Shown: in pieces, positions 43,615-52,709 of the stretch
Layout: each line of letters opens with the position of its first letter
Position numbering within the stretch: the stretch's first letter is position 1
From: Sphingomonas sp. 32-62-10
GTDB lineage: Bacteria > Pseudomonadota > Alphaproteobacteria > Sphingomonadales > Sphingomonadaceae
Reading direction: 5' to 3'
Assembly: GCA_002280555.1 (NCBI GenBank)
Contig: NCEE01000023.1
Span: 62,001 to 126,000, forward strand
DNA: 64,000 bases
Notes under the pieces: generated by a model
Told to the model about the DNA's origin: nothing
The model's input: the letters and a program-made list of their open reading frames with translations, nothing else
The model's database searches: none
Translations under genes and position numbers: made by a program

Positions 43615-43621
43615 AAGGAAG

Positions 43622-44674
43622 ATGATGATGACGCCACGTGAATCACTCCTGTCCCAGGCCGCGCAGCGCATCCTGCTGACTGATGGCGCGTTCGGCACCG
43701 AAATCCAGAATTGGAAGCTCGTCGAGGCCGATTATGCGGGCGACCTGAAGCTGACCAAGGACCAGAAGGGCAATAACGACATCCTCGCGCTCACCAAGCC
43801 CGAGGTGCCGGAGACGATCACGCGCGAATATCTGGAGGCCGGATCCGATATCGTTTCCACCAACACCTTCAGCGCGAACCTGATCAGCCAGGCCGATTAT
43901 GCGGCGGAACATCTGGTGCGTGACATCAACGTCGCTTCGGCCCAGATCGCCCGGCGCTGTGCGGACGAATATGCCGCGAAGGATGGCCGCCCGCGGTTCG
44001 TGGCAGGCGCGATCGGGCCGACCAACAAGACGCTGTCGCTCAGTCCCGACGTCAACGACCCTGGATTTCGGGAGATCGACTTCGATTATCTGAAGGACGT
44101 CTATCTTGAACAGGTGCTCGCGCTGGTAGAAGGCGGCGTGGACTTCATCCTGATCGAAACGGTCTTCGATACGCTGAACGCCAAGGCCGGGATCATGGCG
44201 GTGATCGAAGCGGGCGAGGTGCTTGGCCGCGACATCCCAATCATGCTGTCGATGACGCTCACTGACCTTTCGGGGCGCAACCTTTCCGGTCACACCGTCG
44301 AGGCGTTCTGGCACGCGGTACGGCATGCAAAGCCGTTGACGATCGGGCTGAACTGTTCGTTCGGCGCGCAACAGCTTCGTCCGCATGTGAAGACGCTGAG
44401 CGGCATCGCCGATACGCTGATCATGATCTATCCCAATGCCGGGCTGCCCAATGAACTGGGCGAATATGACGAACTGCCCGAGGAAACCGCCGCGCTGGTG
44501 AAGGAATGGGCAGAGGCCGGGCAGGTCAACATCCTGGGCGGCTGCTGCGGATCGACACCTGCCCATATCGCGGCAATGGCGAAGGCCGTGGCGGGCCTGC
44601 CAGCCCGCGCCGTGCCGGTGCCGCCGGTGGTGACCCGGCTCGCCGGGCTGGAGCCGATGACGATGGCGGCTTGA
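43622..44674 (+). CDS. metH: Methionine synthase, homocysteine-binding module (split MetH, part 1)
   Basis: The product is 350 aa and corresponds to the first module of B12-dependent MetH. LLTDGAFGTEIQ begins it, GLNCSFGAQQLRP carries the first zinc Cys, and GGCCGSTPAHIAAM the other two, so zinc-activated homocysteine can bind. The remaining modules are in the next gene. Three consecutive Met codons at 43622, 43625 and 43628 leave the start uncertain. The AAGGA spacing fits the second or third best. Confidence 0.93.
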   Translation: MMMTPRESLLSQAAQRILLTDGAFGTEIQNWKLVEADYAGDLKLTKDQKGNNDILALTKPEVPETITREYLEAGSDIVSTNTFSANLISQADYAAEHLVRDINVASAQIARRCADEYAAKDGRPRFVAGAIGPTNKTLSLSPDVNDPGFREIDFDYLKDVYLEQVLALVEGGVDFILIETVFDTLNAKAGIMAVIEAGEVLGRDIPIMLSMTLTDLSGRNLSGHTVEAFWHAVRHAKPLTIGLNCSFGAQQLRPHVKTLSGIADTLIMIYPNAGLPNELGEYDELPEETAALVKEWAEAGQVNILGGCCGSTPAHIAAMAKAVAGLPARAVPVPPVVTRLAGLEPMTMAA

Positions 44675-44678
44675 ATTA

Positions 44679-44819
44679 ATCCTCCCCGACACGGGGAGGT
44701 GGCGCGCGAAGCGCGACGGAGGGGGCGGGCCGGCAACACAGCGGTTGCGTTACTGGCGAGCCCCCTCCACCCCTCGGCTAAAGAAGCCGAGCGGTCCCCC
44801 TCCCCGTGCCGGGGAGGAT
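44679..44819. repeat. Palindromic element between metH1 and metH2
   Basis: Arms ATCCTCCCCG...CACGGGGAGG and CCTCCCCGTGCCGGGGAGGAT face each other, with further inner pairing (GGCTCGCCAGT against ACTGGCGAGCC-like segments and CTCGGC/GCCGAG). It ends 16 bases before the metH2 start. It differs in sequence from the CGTCACCCCGG family. Confidence 0.8.
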
Positions 44820-44834
44820 CTTAGGAAAGCTAAT

Positions 44835-47435
44835 ATGACCACTCCCGCCTCCACCAATTTCGTCAATATCGGCGAACGCACCAACGTCACCGGATCAGCG
44901 GCGTTCAAGAAGCTGATCATGGCGGGCGATTACCCGGCCGCGGTCGAGGTCGCGCGCCAGCAGGTGGAAAACGGTGCGCAGGTGCTCGACGTCAACATGG
45001 ACGAGGGGCTGCTCGACGCCCACCATGCGATGACGACGTTCCTGAAGCTGATCGCCGCCGAGCCCGATATCGCGCGCATTCCCTTCATGATCGATTCGTC
45101 GAAATGGTCGGTGATCGAGGCGGGGCTGAAATGTGTTTCCGGCAAGCCGATCGTCAATTCGATCAGTATGAAGGAAGGCGAGGCCCAGTTCCTGGAGCAG
45201 GCGCGCAAGGTAATGGCCTATGGCGCTGCCGTCGTCGTCATGGCGTTCGACGAGGTCGGGCAGGCCGACACGAAGGAACGCAAGGTCGAGATTTGTGAGC
45301 GTGCCTATAAGCTGCTGACCGGCATCGGCTTCCCGCCCGAGGACATCATCTTCGATCCCAATATCTTCGCGGTCGCCACCGGCATCGACGAACATCGCCG
45401 CTATGCGATCGACTTCATTGAGGCCTGCCGCGAGATCAAGGCGCGTTGCCCGCACGTCCATATCTCGGGCGGGCTGTCGAACCTGTCGTTCAGCTTCCGG
45501 GGCAATGAGCCGGTCCGCCGGGCGATGCACTCGGTGTTCCTTTACCACGCCATCCCCGCCGGGCTCGACATGGCGATCGTCAATGCCGGCCAGCTCGATA
45601 TCTATGACGACATCAACCCTGCACTGCGTGAAGCATGCGAGGATGTGATCTGGGATCGGCGGGATGACGCGACCGACAACCTCATCACGCTCGCCGAAAG
45701 CTTTCGCGGCACCGATGCGGTGGCCGAAAAGGCGGCCGAGGAATGGCGCGGTTGGCCGGTCAACAAGCGGCTGGAGCATGCCTTGGTCAAGGGCATCGAT
45801 CTCTATGTCGTCGAGGATACCGAGGAAGCGCGGCAGGGGTTCGCCCGCCCGATCGAAGTGATCGAGGGGCCGTTGATGGACGGGATGAACGTCGTCGGCG
45901 ACCTGTTCGGCTCGGGCAAGATGTTCCTGCCGCAGGTGGTGAAGAGCGCCCGCGTGATGAAAAAGGCCGTCGCGCATCTGCTGCCCTTCATCGAGGCGGC
46001 GAAGGAGCCCGGCGCGCGCGGCAAAGGCAAGATCATCATGGCGACCGTGAAGGGCGACGTGCATGATATCGGCAAGAATATCGTCGGCGTCGTGCTTCAG
46101 TGCAATGGCTTCGACGTGGTCGACATGGGCGTGATGGTGCCCTGGTCCGATATCCTGAAAGCGGCGAACGAGAACGACGCCGACATGATCGGCCTGTCGG
46201 GGCTGATCACCCCGTCGCTCGACGAAATGGTGACGGTCGCCGAGGAGATGAAGCGGGCGGGCATGACGATGCCGCTGCTGATCGGTGGCGCGACCACCTC
46301 AAAGGTTCACACTGCGCTTCGCATCGCGCCCGCCTATGACGGGCCGGTCATCCATGTGCTCGATGCCAGCCGTGCGGTGGGCGTTGCGTCGACGCTCGTC
46401 AGCGACACGATCCGCGACGAGTTCGTCGAAAAGACCGCAGCCGAGTACGAAGCCGTCCGCTTCGCCCGCGCCAACAAGGGGCAAAGCGAGCTCGTGTCGC
46501 TGCAGACCGCGCGCGACAATGCGTTCGAAGCAGACATGGCGCTGAAACCACCGCACCCCAAAAAGCCCGGCGTGCATGTATTCCGCGACTGGGATCTGGC
46601 GCAGCTCCGCGACCTGATCGACTGGACGCCCTTTTTCCGGGCCTGGGAACTCGCCGGCAACTACCCGGCGATCCTGACCGATGAGGTCGTCGGCGAAAGC
46701 GCGACCAGTCTGTTCGCCGATGCCAATGCGATGCTCGACAAGATCATTGCCGAGAAGTGGCTGGTCGCGCGCGGTGTCGCCGGGCTGTGGCCGTGCCGCC
46801 GCGAGGGCGACGATGTGATCTTGCACCTCGATAATGAGGATCACGTCCGGCTGCCGTTTCTGCGCCAGCAAATCTCCAAGCGGGAGGGGCGCGCGAACAT
46901 GTGCCTCGCCGATTTCGTCAGCCATGATGGTGACTGGATCGGCGGCTTTGCGGTCAGCATTCACGGCATCGAGCCGCACCTGGCGCGCTTCAAGGCAGCG
47001 ATCGATGACTATTCGGACATCCTGCTAAAGGCATTGGCCGATCGGTTGGCAGAGGCCTTTGCGGAAGCGTTGCACCAGCATGTCCGGATGAACCTTTGGG
47101 GCTATGCGCCCGACGAACAGCTGACCAACGAAGCGCTGATCCGCGAGCAATATCGCGGGATTCGCCCTGCGCCCGGCTATCCGGCCTGTCCGGATCACAG
47201 CCTGAAACCGACCCTGTTCAAGCTGCTCGACGCGCATCACGCGACTGGCGTGTCGCTGACCGAAAGCTTCGCGATGCTGCCGACGGCGGCGGTCAGCGGC
47301 TTCTATTTCGGGCACCCGCAGGCGGAGTATTTCGGTGTCGCCCGGGTGGGTCGCGATCAGCTGGAGGATTACGCGGCGCGGCGGGGGGTGGAGTTGGCAA
47401 TAGCGGAGCGGTGGCTGCGGCCGAACCTCGATTGA
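44835..47435 (+). CDS. metH: Methionine synthase, folate/cobalamin/activation modules (split MetH, part 2)
   Basis: The product is 866 aa. The pterin-binding module comes first (FVNIGERTNVTGSAAFKKL), then the cobalamin cap and B12 domain with KGDVHDIGKNIVGVVL (His410 is the lower cobalt ligand, DxHxxG), and the C-terminal SAM-binding activation domain (YRGIRPAPGYPACPDHSLK, FYFGHPQAEYFGVARVG). It transfers the methyl group from 5-methyl-THF through cobalamin to homocysteine bound by part 1. AGGAAAG precedes the ATG at 44835. The open frame to 44745 runs through the repeat and was rejected. Confidence 0.95.
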   Translation: MTTPASTNFVNIGERTNVTGSAAFKKLIMAGDYPAAVEVARQQVENGAQVLDVNMDEGLLDAHHAMTTFLKLIAAEPDIARIPFMIDSSKWSVIEAGLKCVSGKPIVNSISMKEGEAQFLEQARKVMAYGAAVVVMAFDEVGQADTKERKVEICERAYKLLTGIGFPPEDIIFDPNIFAVATGIDEHRRYAIDFIEACREIKARCPHVHISGGLSNLSFSFRGNEPVRRAMHSVFLYHAIPAGLDMAIVNAGQLDIYDDINPALREACEDVIWDRRDDATDNLITLAESFRGTDAVAEKAAEEWRGWPVNKRLEHALVKGIDLYVVEDTEEARQGFARPIEVIEGPLMDGMNVVGDLFGSGKMFLPQVVKSARVMKKAVAHLLPFIEAAKEPGARGKGKIIMATVKGDVHDIGKNIVGVVLQCNGFDVVDMGVMVPWSDILKAANENDADMIGLSGLITPSLDEMVTVAEEMKRAGMTMPLLIGGATTSKVHTALRIAPAYDGPVIHVLDASRAVGVASTLVSDTIRDEFVEKTAAEYEAVRFARANKGQSELVSLQTARDNAFEADMALKPPHPKKPGVHVFRDWDLAQLRDLIDWTPFFRAWELAGNYPAILTDEVVGESATSLFADANAMLDKIIAEKWLVARGVAGLWPCRREGDDVILHLDNEDHVRLPFLRQQISKREGRANMCLADFVSHDGDWIGGFAVSIHGIEPHLARFKAAIDDYSDILLKALADRLAEAFAEALHQHVRMNLWGYAPDEQLTNEALIREQYRGIRPAPGYPACPDHSLKPTLFKLLDAHHATGVSLTESFAMLPTAAVSGFYFGHPQAEYFGVARVGRDQLEDYAARRGVELAIAERWLRPNLD

Positions 47436-47510
47436 TCGGTTAACCCTCAATTACCCTTCACGGCAGCGACGAAGAGCGGCATTCCTATCGCCTGTCGTGG
47501 AGTGTCGCCA

Positions 47511-48443
47511 ATGCGTTTTGCCCTGCCGTTAATCGCTTTGGCGCTGGCCGCGCCAGCCGCCGCGCAGCAATCCAGCACACCGTTTGTGGTGCAGGAGACG
47601 GGGCAGGGGTTCGCACAGCTTGACGATGCGTTGATGTCGATTCGTGGGCAGGATGCGACGATCCTGATCGCGCCGGGCACCTATCGCCAATGTGCGATTC
47701 AGCAGGCGGGGCGGATCACCTTCAAGGCGGTGCAGCCGGGCAGCGTGATTTTCGATGGCGTCGCGTGCGAGGGCAAGGCGGTATTGGTGCTCCGCGGTGA
47801 AGGGTCGGTGGTCGACGGCATCGTGTTTCGCAACATCCGCGTACCCGATGGCAATGGCGCTGGCATCCGTATCGAACTGGGTGACCTGACGGTGCGCAAT
47901 TCGATGTTCCTCGACAGCCAGGAAGGCATCCTTGGTGGCCAGGAGGCACCGCGAGCGATCGGCATCGACCGATCGACCTTTGCGGGGCTTGGCCAGTGCG
48001 ACGAGACGCCCGATTGTGCGCACAGCATCTATCTGGCGACAACGGGCGTGGTGACGATCACCCGGTCACGGTTCGAGCGCGGGCGGGGCGGGCATTACGT
48101 CAAGCTACGCGTACCGCGCGTGTCGATTACCGATAACAGCTTCGACGATAGCCGGGGTACCAAGACCAATTACATGATCGAACTGCCGGAAGGTGGCACT
48201 GGGCTGATCGCGGGCAATACCTTTGTCCAAGGGCCGCAAAAGGAGAACTGGACCGGCTTCATCGTTATCGCGGCCGAGGCACGGAAGTATCGCTCCGCCG
48301 GGCTACGCGTGGAAGGCAACACTGCGAGCCTCGCCCCAGGACAAACCAAGAGCCCCGCGTTCGTTGCCGATATCAGCCATGAGCAGCTTGCCCTGGGCGC
48401 GAATACGCTGGGAGCAGGCGTGCGGGCTTTCGAGCGGCGTTGA
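47511..48443 (+). CDS. Secreted right-handed beta-helix protein
   Basis: The product is 310 aa. A signal peptide (MRFALPLIALALAAPAAAQ) is followed by Pbh1-like beta-helix coils: ITFKAVQPGSVIFDGV, VVDGIVFRNIRVPD, LTVRNSMFLDSQEGI, VTITRSRFERGRGG, VSITDNSFDDSRG and LIAGNTFVQG. Such folds occur in polysaccharide lyases and epimerases, but catalytic residues cannot be named here. The ATG at 47511 has GGAG eight bases upstream. A GTG three codons earlier is poorer. A repeat element follows the gene. Confidence 0.85.
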   Translation: MRFALPLIALALAAPAAAQQSSTPFVVQETGQGFAQLDDALMSIRGQDATILIAPGTYRQCAIQQAGRITFKAVQPGSVIFDGVACEGKAVLVLRGEGSVVDGIVFRNIRVPDGNGAGIRIELGDLTVRNSMFLDSQEGILGGQEAPRAIGIDRSTFAGLGQCDETPDCAHSIYLATTGVVTITRSRFERGRGGHYVKLRVPRVSITDNSFDDSRGTKTNYMIELPEGGTGLIAGNTFVQGPQKENWTGFIVIAAEARKYRSAGLRVEGNTASLAPGQTKSPAFVADISHEQLALGANTLGAGVRAFERR

Positions 48444-48484
48444 TGCCTTTGACGGGATTACTCTTTGTTCATTGAGCCTCACCC

Positions 48485-48592
48485 CCGTTCGGGCTGAGCG
48501 AAGTCCAAGCCCAAGCGCTGCGCTTGCCCCCTTCGACTGCCTGCCAAGGCAGGCGCTCAGGACAGGCTTTGACTTCGCTCAGGGCGACCGGA
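48485..48592. repeat. Imperfect palindrome (CTTCGACTTCGCTCAGG-related)
   Basis: Arms CGTTCGGGCTGAGCGAAGTC and GACTTCGCTCAGGGCGACCG surround inner stems CCAAGCGC/GCGCTTG and CCTGCC/GGCAGG. It lies between two convergent genes, as does the related element at 32223-32288. Confidence 0.75.
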
Positions 48593-48625
48593 GTAAGGAT
48601 TGGCCTAAGTTGATGTTATCCCGCT

Positions 48626-50299
48626 CTACCGGCAGCTATCCCCAACACCCGCATCCAAATCGAGGCAGCGGCCGTCCACCTCCGGAGTGCCGAGTTTCAG
48701 CCCGATCGTCGTCGCCAGCGTCGGCGCGATATCGACCGTTTCCACCGCCAGTGGCTGCTCGAAGCTGGTCATGCCCTTGCGCCAGAACAGGATGGGCACC
48801 CGGCGGTCATAATCCCAGAACGAGCCGTGCGTAGCGACATAGCCGCCGAGCGGGTTCGCGATCGGGGTGATCCGGGGTTTGAGCGCAACGACGATGTCGC
48901 CTGACCGTGCCGGGTGGAAGCTCGCCTTGGCGCGCTGCACCAGTGACCATGTCTCCGCGGGGCCGGTGGCGGTGGCAGCGGTGATGATCTCTGCCCGGCT
49001 GAACGCGGCGGCAACCTGTGGGTGGGCGCGGTACAGCTTCAGGGCTTCGGCCTGCACGGCATCGAATGCAGCCTTGGGCAGCTTGGGATCGATCCAGACA
49101 TCGCCGACTGGGTCGCCATAGAGCAGCTGGCCGGTCAGCCCGAGCTTTGCTGCGACAGCATCGCCGATCGCCTTGGGGTTTAGCGCCGGGTCGATACGGG
49201 CAGCGCCGGGCGCGGCGTTTTCGGCATTGCGCTCGGGCAGGTCATGCCCGCCGTGATCCGCGGTCAGCACGACCTCATAATCGATCGCCATCGAATCGAG
49301 CACCGCGAAAAACGTGCCCATCGTCTCGTCGAGTTTGGTGAGTTGCAGGCACATCTCGCTGCCTTCGGTGCCATAGCTGTGGCCGACATAATCGGTGGCC
49401 GACGCGCCGATCGCAATCAGGTCGGTGGCGGCACCTCTGCCCAACTTCATATCGCGGATCAGCCCCGCGGCCATGGCGAACAGGGCTTCATCCGATTCGG
49501 GCGAGGCGCGGAAGGCACGAGTGTCGCCTGCTTTGCGATCGAACCGGCCAGTGCCCACGCTCTTGCCGCCACCGATGCCGACGGCGCGATTGCGCGTTTC
49601 GCAGAAGGGCGAAAGATCGAGCGGCGGTTGCGCCTCAGCGATCCTTGCATTGATCGCATCGTTGGTCTGCTGGACGACCGCAGGGGTGGGGCGATTGGCA
49701 TAGCTGGCGAATTTCTTGCCGTCCCACCACCAGAGTTCATCGACCTGGTGCCCGCCCATCATCACGGCCGCGCGATCCTTGCCCGCGACTGACACCACCC
49801 GCGTCGCGGGGTTCGCTGCCTTCATCCGCTCGCCCAGTGTCGGTACCAGCAAATGCTTGTCGGACACGGTATAGGCGGCAGAGGTGCTGCCGGGCACGCT
49901 TTCATCCTCGGCGCAGTACACGCTCTTGTCGGCGCGCCCGGTCTTCAGATCGACCCAGTTATTGGCGATGATGCCCGCGCGGCCGGCGCGCACGCCGGTC
50001 AGGATCGTGGCGTGGCCAGGGCAGGTTTCCGTGGCGGCATGGCTTTGATAGCCCGACGGAAACACCGCGCCTTTCAGCAGGCGCTTGAACCCGCCGGTGA
50101 AGTGGTTGCGATATTCCGCGAACAGATCGGCCGAGAACTGATCGACCGCGATCGCGATGATCAGCTTGGGTGGTGTCTTTGGGGCAGGCAGCGTTGCCGG
50201 TGCGGTGGGTGCGCTGGTGGGTGCCGTGCTGTCCTGCGCTGCGGCATTGGCTGTAACCAAAGCGAGCGCGCCAGCGAATACAGTGGCAACTCTTTTCAT
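48626..50299 (-). CDS. phoK: Alkaline phosphatase, PhoK/PafA-type
   Basis: The product is about 557 aa with a signal peptide (MKRVATVFAGALALVTANAAAQ). The core is the type I phosphodiesterase/nucleotide pyrophosphatase fold. AVDQF supplies a zinc Asp, HAATETCPGHATILTG holds the nucleophilic Thr (Thr92 in ETCPGH), IGASATDYVGHSYGTEG and LTADHGGHDLPE give further metal ligands, and a terminal His-containing segment (GYVATHGSFWDYDRRVPILF) follows. This matches secreted Sphingomonas alkaline phosphatase (SPAP/PhoK). It should release phosphate from diverse monoesters. GGGGAGAG precedes the ATG. No obvious Pho box fits in the 41-base gap to the divergent dsbD-like gene. Confidence 0.92.
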   Translation of the reverse strand: MKRVATVFAGALALVTANAAAQDSTAPTSAPTAPATLPAPKTPPKLIIAIAVDQFSADLFAEYRNHFTGGFKRLLKGAVFPSGYQSHAATETCPGHATILTGVRAGRAGIIANNWVDLKTGRADKSVYCAEDESVPGSTSAAYTVSDKHLLVPTLGERMKAANPATRVVSVAGKDRAAVMMGGHQVDELWWWDGKKFASYANRPTPAVVQQTNDAINARIAEAQPPLDLSPFCETRNRAVGIGGGKSVGTGRFDRKAGDTRAFRASPESDEALFAMAAGLIRDMKLGRGAATDLIAIGASATDYVGHSYGTEGSEMCLQLTKLDETMGTFFAVLDSMAIDYEVVLTADHGGHDLPERNAENAAPGAARIDPALNPKAIGDAVAAKLGLTGQLLYGDPVGDVWIDPKLPKAAFDAVQAEALKLYRAHPQVAAAFSRAEIITAATATGPAETWSLVQRAKASFHPARSGDIVVALKPRITPIANPLGGYVATHGSFWDYDRRVPILFWRKGMTSFEQPLAVETVDIAPTLATTIGLKLGTPEVDGRCLDLDAGVGDSCR

Positions 50300-50340
50300 C
50301 ACGTCTCTCCCCGATCGGGTGCATTGCATCCGGCTTTTCG

Positions 50341-52344
50341 ATGGCGCAAGCACCCGACCCCTATTCGAAGGGCCCGCACCTCGCGACGCGCCTGATCGCT
50401 GAAAGCACGAACCCCTCGGCGGGCAGCACCGTTACGCTGGCGGTGGATGTCACGCCGCAGCCCGGCTGGCACGGCTATTGGCAGAACCCTGGCGATGCGG
50501 GCTTTCCGGCCAAGTTCGACTGGACGTTGCCCGCTGGCGTCCGCGCGGGAACGCCGCTGTATCCGGTGCCGACGACGCTGATCATCGCCGGGCTGATGAA
50601 CTATGTGTTCGAGCAGCACTACACATTGCTCGTGACGCTGCAGATTCCTGCGGGGCTCGCCCCCGGAACGGCCCTGCCGATCAGGGTGCGCAGCAATTAC
50701 CTGGTCTGCACCGAAGAGATTTGCGTGCCCGAAGCAGCTGATCTGGCAGTCGATCTGGTGGTCGGCGACGGCACGATCACCCCAGCGGCGCGCGCGCAGT
50801 TTGACGAATTCCGCAAGGCGATCCCGAAATCGATCGGGATGGATGCGCAGTATCAGATCGTCGGCAAGACGGTGCGGATCGGCGTGCCCTATCCAGCCGA
50901 TGGGCCACTCGACAGAGCCTATTTCTTCCCGGTGACGGCGGGCGTGATCGATTATGCAGCGCCGCAAAAGGTGATGCGCGACGGTGATCGGCTGGTGATC
51001 GAAACCGCCAATACCAAGCCCGGCAGCGAGCCGATCAACGGTGTGTTGCGGATCGGCGAAGCGCGCGGGCTGCTGGTCAGCGCGACGGCGGGGACGGTCG
51101 CGGCGGCGGCTGGCGGCGCGACGACGGTCGATCCCGCATCGTCGGGCGTGCTGGTGGCGACTCTGATCGCGCTTGGCGGCGCGATGCTCGGTGGGCTGAT
51201 CCTCAACATCATGCCCTGCGTCTTTCCGATCCTTAGCTTGAAGGCGCTCAGCCTGGCCAAGGGTTCGGTCGATGAGGGCGCTGCCCGGCGTGAGGCGCTG
51301 GCCTATACCGCTGGCGTACTCGCCGTGATCATGGGGCTAGGCGCGACGATCCTGGCGTTGCGTGCGGGCGGCGCGGCGGTCGGCTGGGCATTCCAGCTGC
51401 AGAACCCGGCGACGATCGTCGTGTTGCTGTTGCTCGTCGTCGCGCTGACGCTGAACCTCGCCGGGCTGTTCGAAATCCCGACGCCGAGCTTCGTTAATTC
51501 CTCCAGCGGTGCGGGCGGCGCATTCGCCACTGGCGCGCTCGCCGCGATCATCGCGACGCCGTGCACCGGCCCGTTCATGGGTGCAGCATTGGGGGCGGCG
51601 CTGGTCCTGCCTGCGCCTGCGGCGATGGCGGTGTTTGCCGGACTGGGGATTGGTCTGGCGCTGCCGTTCCTGGCGATTGGGTTTATTCCGGCCTTACGCA
51701 GGGCATTGCCGCGTCCCGGTGCTTGGATGGAATCGTTCCGTCAGGTGCTCGCCGTCCCAATGGGGCTGACGGCAATCTGGCTCGCCTGGGTGCTGGGCGG
51801 CGAAGCGGGTAATGACGGGATCGCGCTCGGATTGATGGGGGCGCTTGGCGTGGCGATCGTGCTGTTCGTGGTCGGCAAGCGCCAGCATGCGGGGCTGTCA
51901 GCGCATTGGCTGAGCGCCGTGCTGCTGATCGGTGTAACCGCGGGAACTGCCTATGCCGTCCGCGCCGTGCCCAAGGGCGCGGCTGCCGAAGCAGCGCTGG
52001 TTGCCGATAACAAGTTGACCTTCTCCGAAGAGAAACTGGCTGAAGCGCGCGCCAAGGGGCAGCCGGTGTTCGCCTATTTCACTGCCGATTGGTGCCTGAC
52101 GTGTAAGGTGAATGAACGTCTCGCGATCGACACCGATCAGGTAAAGGCCGCGTTTGCGAAGCATGACGTGGCGGTGATGGTGGGCGACTGGACCGATGGC
52201 GACGCAAAGCTTGGTCGCTTCATCGAACAGCATAACCGCGCGGGCGTGCCGCTGTACCTTTACTACAAGCCCGGCGCGAGCGAGCCCGAAATCCTGCCGC
52301 AGGTGCTCACCCCTAGTATGCTGAGCGCGTTGGCCGAAGGGTGA
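50341..52344 (+). CDS. DsbD-like thiol:disulfide interchange protein, apparently without signal peptide
   Basis: The product is 667 aa. The N-terminal domain (about 1-230, YLVCTEEICVPEAADL) resembles the periplasmic DsbD/ScsB alpha domain. A membrane core of about eight segments contains the redox Cys in LNIMPCVFPIL and IATPCTGPFMG. The C-terminal thioredoxin domain carries Cys585-Leu-Thr-Cys588 in FTADWCLTCKVN. It should carry electrons from cytoplasmic thioredoxin to periplasmic partners. The frame opens at MAQAPDPYSKGP, where relatives have just been cleaved by signal peptidase. No in-frame start or signal sequence precedes it, and phoK begins only 41 bases away. Confidence 0.88.
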   Translation: MAQAPDPYSKGPHLATRLIAESTNPSAGSTVTLAVDVTPQPGWHGYWQNPGDAGFPAKFDWTLPAGVRAGTPLYPVPTTLIIAGLMNYVFEQHYTLLVTLQIPAGLAPGTALPIRVRSNYLVCTEEICVPEAADLAVDLVVGDGTITPAARAQFDEFRKAIPKSIGMDAQYQIVGKTVRIGVPYPADGPLDRAYFFPVTAGVIDYAAPQKVMRDGDRLVIETANTKPGSEPINGVLRIGEARGLLVSATAGTVAAAAGGATTVDPASSGVLVATLIALGGAMLGGLILNIMPCVFPILSLKALSLAKGSVDEGAARREALAYTAGVLAVIMGLGATILALRAGGAAVGWAFQLQNPATIVVLLLLVVALTLNLAGLFEIPTPSFVNSSSGAGGAFATGALAAIIATPCTGPFMGAALGAALVLPAPAAMAVFAGLGIGLALPFLAIGFIPALRRALPRPGAWMESFRQVLAVPMGLTAIWLAWVLGGEAGNDGIALGLMGALGVAIVLFVVGKRQHAGLSAHWLSAVLLIGVTAGTAYAVRAVPKGAAAEAALVADNKLTFSEEKLAEARAKGQPVFAYFTADWCLTCKVNERLAIDTDQVKAAFAKHDVAVMVGDWTDGDAKLGRFIEQHNRAGVPLYLYYKPGASEPEILPQVLTPSMLSALAEG

Positions 52345-52709
52345 AGATATTTTTCGATGGCGGGTGTCGGCCCAATCCGGGCGCGATGGAAATCGCGGTG
52401 GTGGCGCAGGGGCGGGCCTATGTCCGGCAGGATTTGGGCCAGGGCAGCAGCTTCGATGCCGAATGGCTGGCGCTGGTCTATGCGGTGGAGGTGGCCGCGT
52501 CGCTGGGCCAGACGGACGTTGCGTTGCTCGGCGATTCCGCAACGGTGATCGGGCAGGCGTGCGGTCGGGTGAAGTGCCGGGGCGATGCGATTGCCCATCA
52601 CGCGCGTTTCATAGCGACCATTCCGGCCGGAACGTCAGTCCGAGTCCGATTGATCAAGCGTACGCAGAACCTTGCGGGGATCGCGCTGGCCCGGTTGCAT
52701 GATCGGTGA
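52341..52709 (+). CDS. RNase H-like domain protein
   Basis: The product is 122 aa with the RNase H fold. FFDGGCRPNPG has the first Asp, AEWLALVYAV the Glu and LLGDSATVIGQ the second Asp. In the last motif, where RNase HI normally has N-x-x-A-D, the sequence is QNLAGIALARL, so the fourth acidic residue is replaced by Gly. Activity may be altered. The start is GTG, overlapping the dsbD-like stop as GTGA, and its own stop overlaps the GST start in the same way. Confidence 0.8.
   Translation: MKIFFDGGCRPNPGAMEIAVVAQGRAYVRQDLGQGSSFDAEWLALVYAVEVAASLGQTDVALLGDSATVIGQACGRVKCRGDAIAHHARFIATIPAGTSVRVRLIKRTQNLAGIALARLHDR

Noticed and set aside
43513..43621. SAM or cobalamin riboswitch in the methionine operon
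   Set aside because: The gaps contain simple palindromes only. I saw no B12-box or SAM-riboswitch core, and control is better explained by the SahR-like operator.
44745..44834. Extended metH2 start
   Set aside because: The extra codons lie inside the palindromic element, and a good AGGAAAG site precedes 44835.
44895..46064. Antisense open frame of 389 codons inside metH2
   Set aside because: It is a shadow of a high-GC gene with third-position bias. It is rich in Asp, His and Arg, has no family features and lies wholly inside a certain gene.
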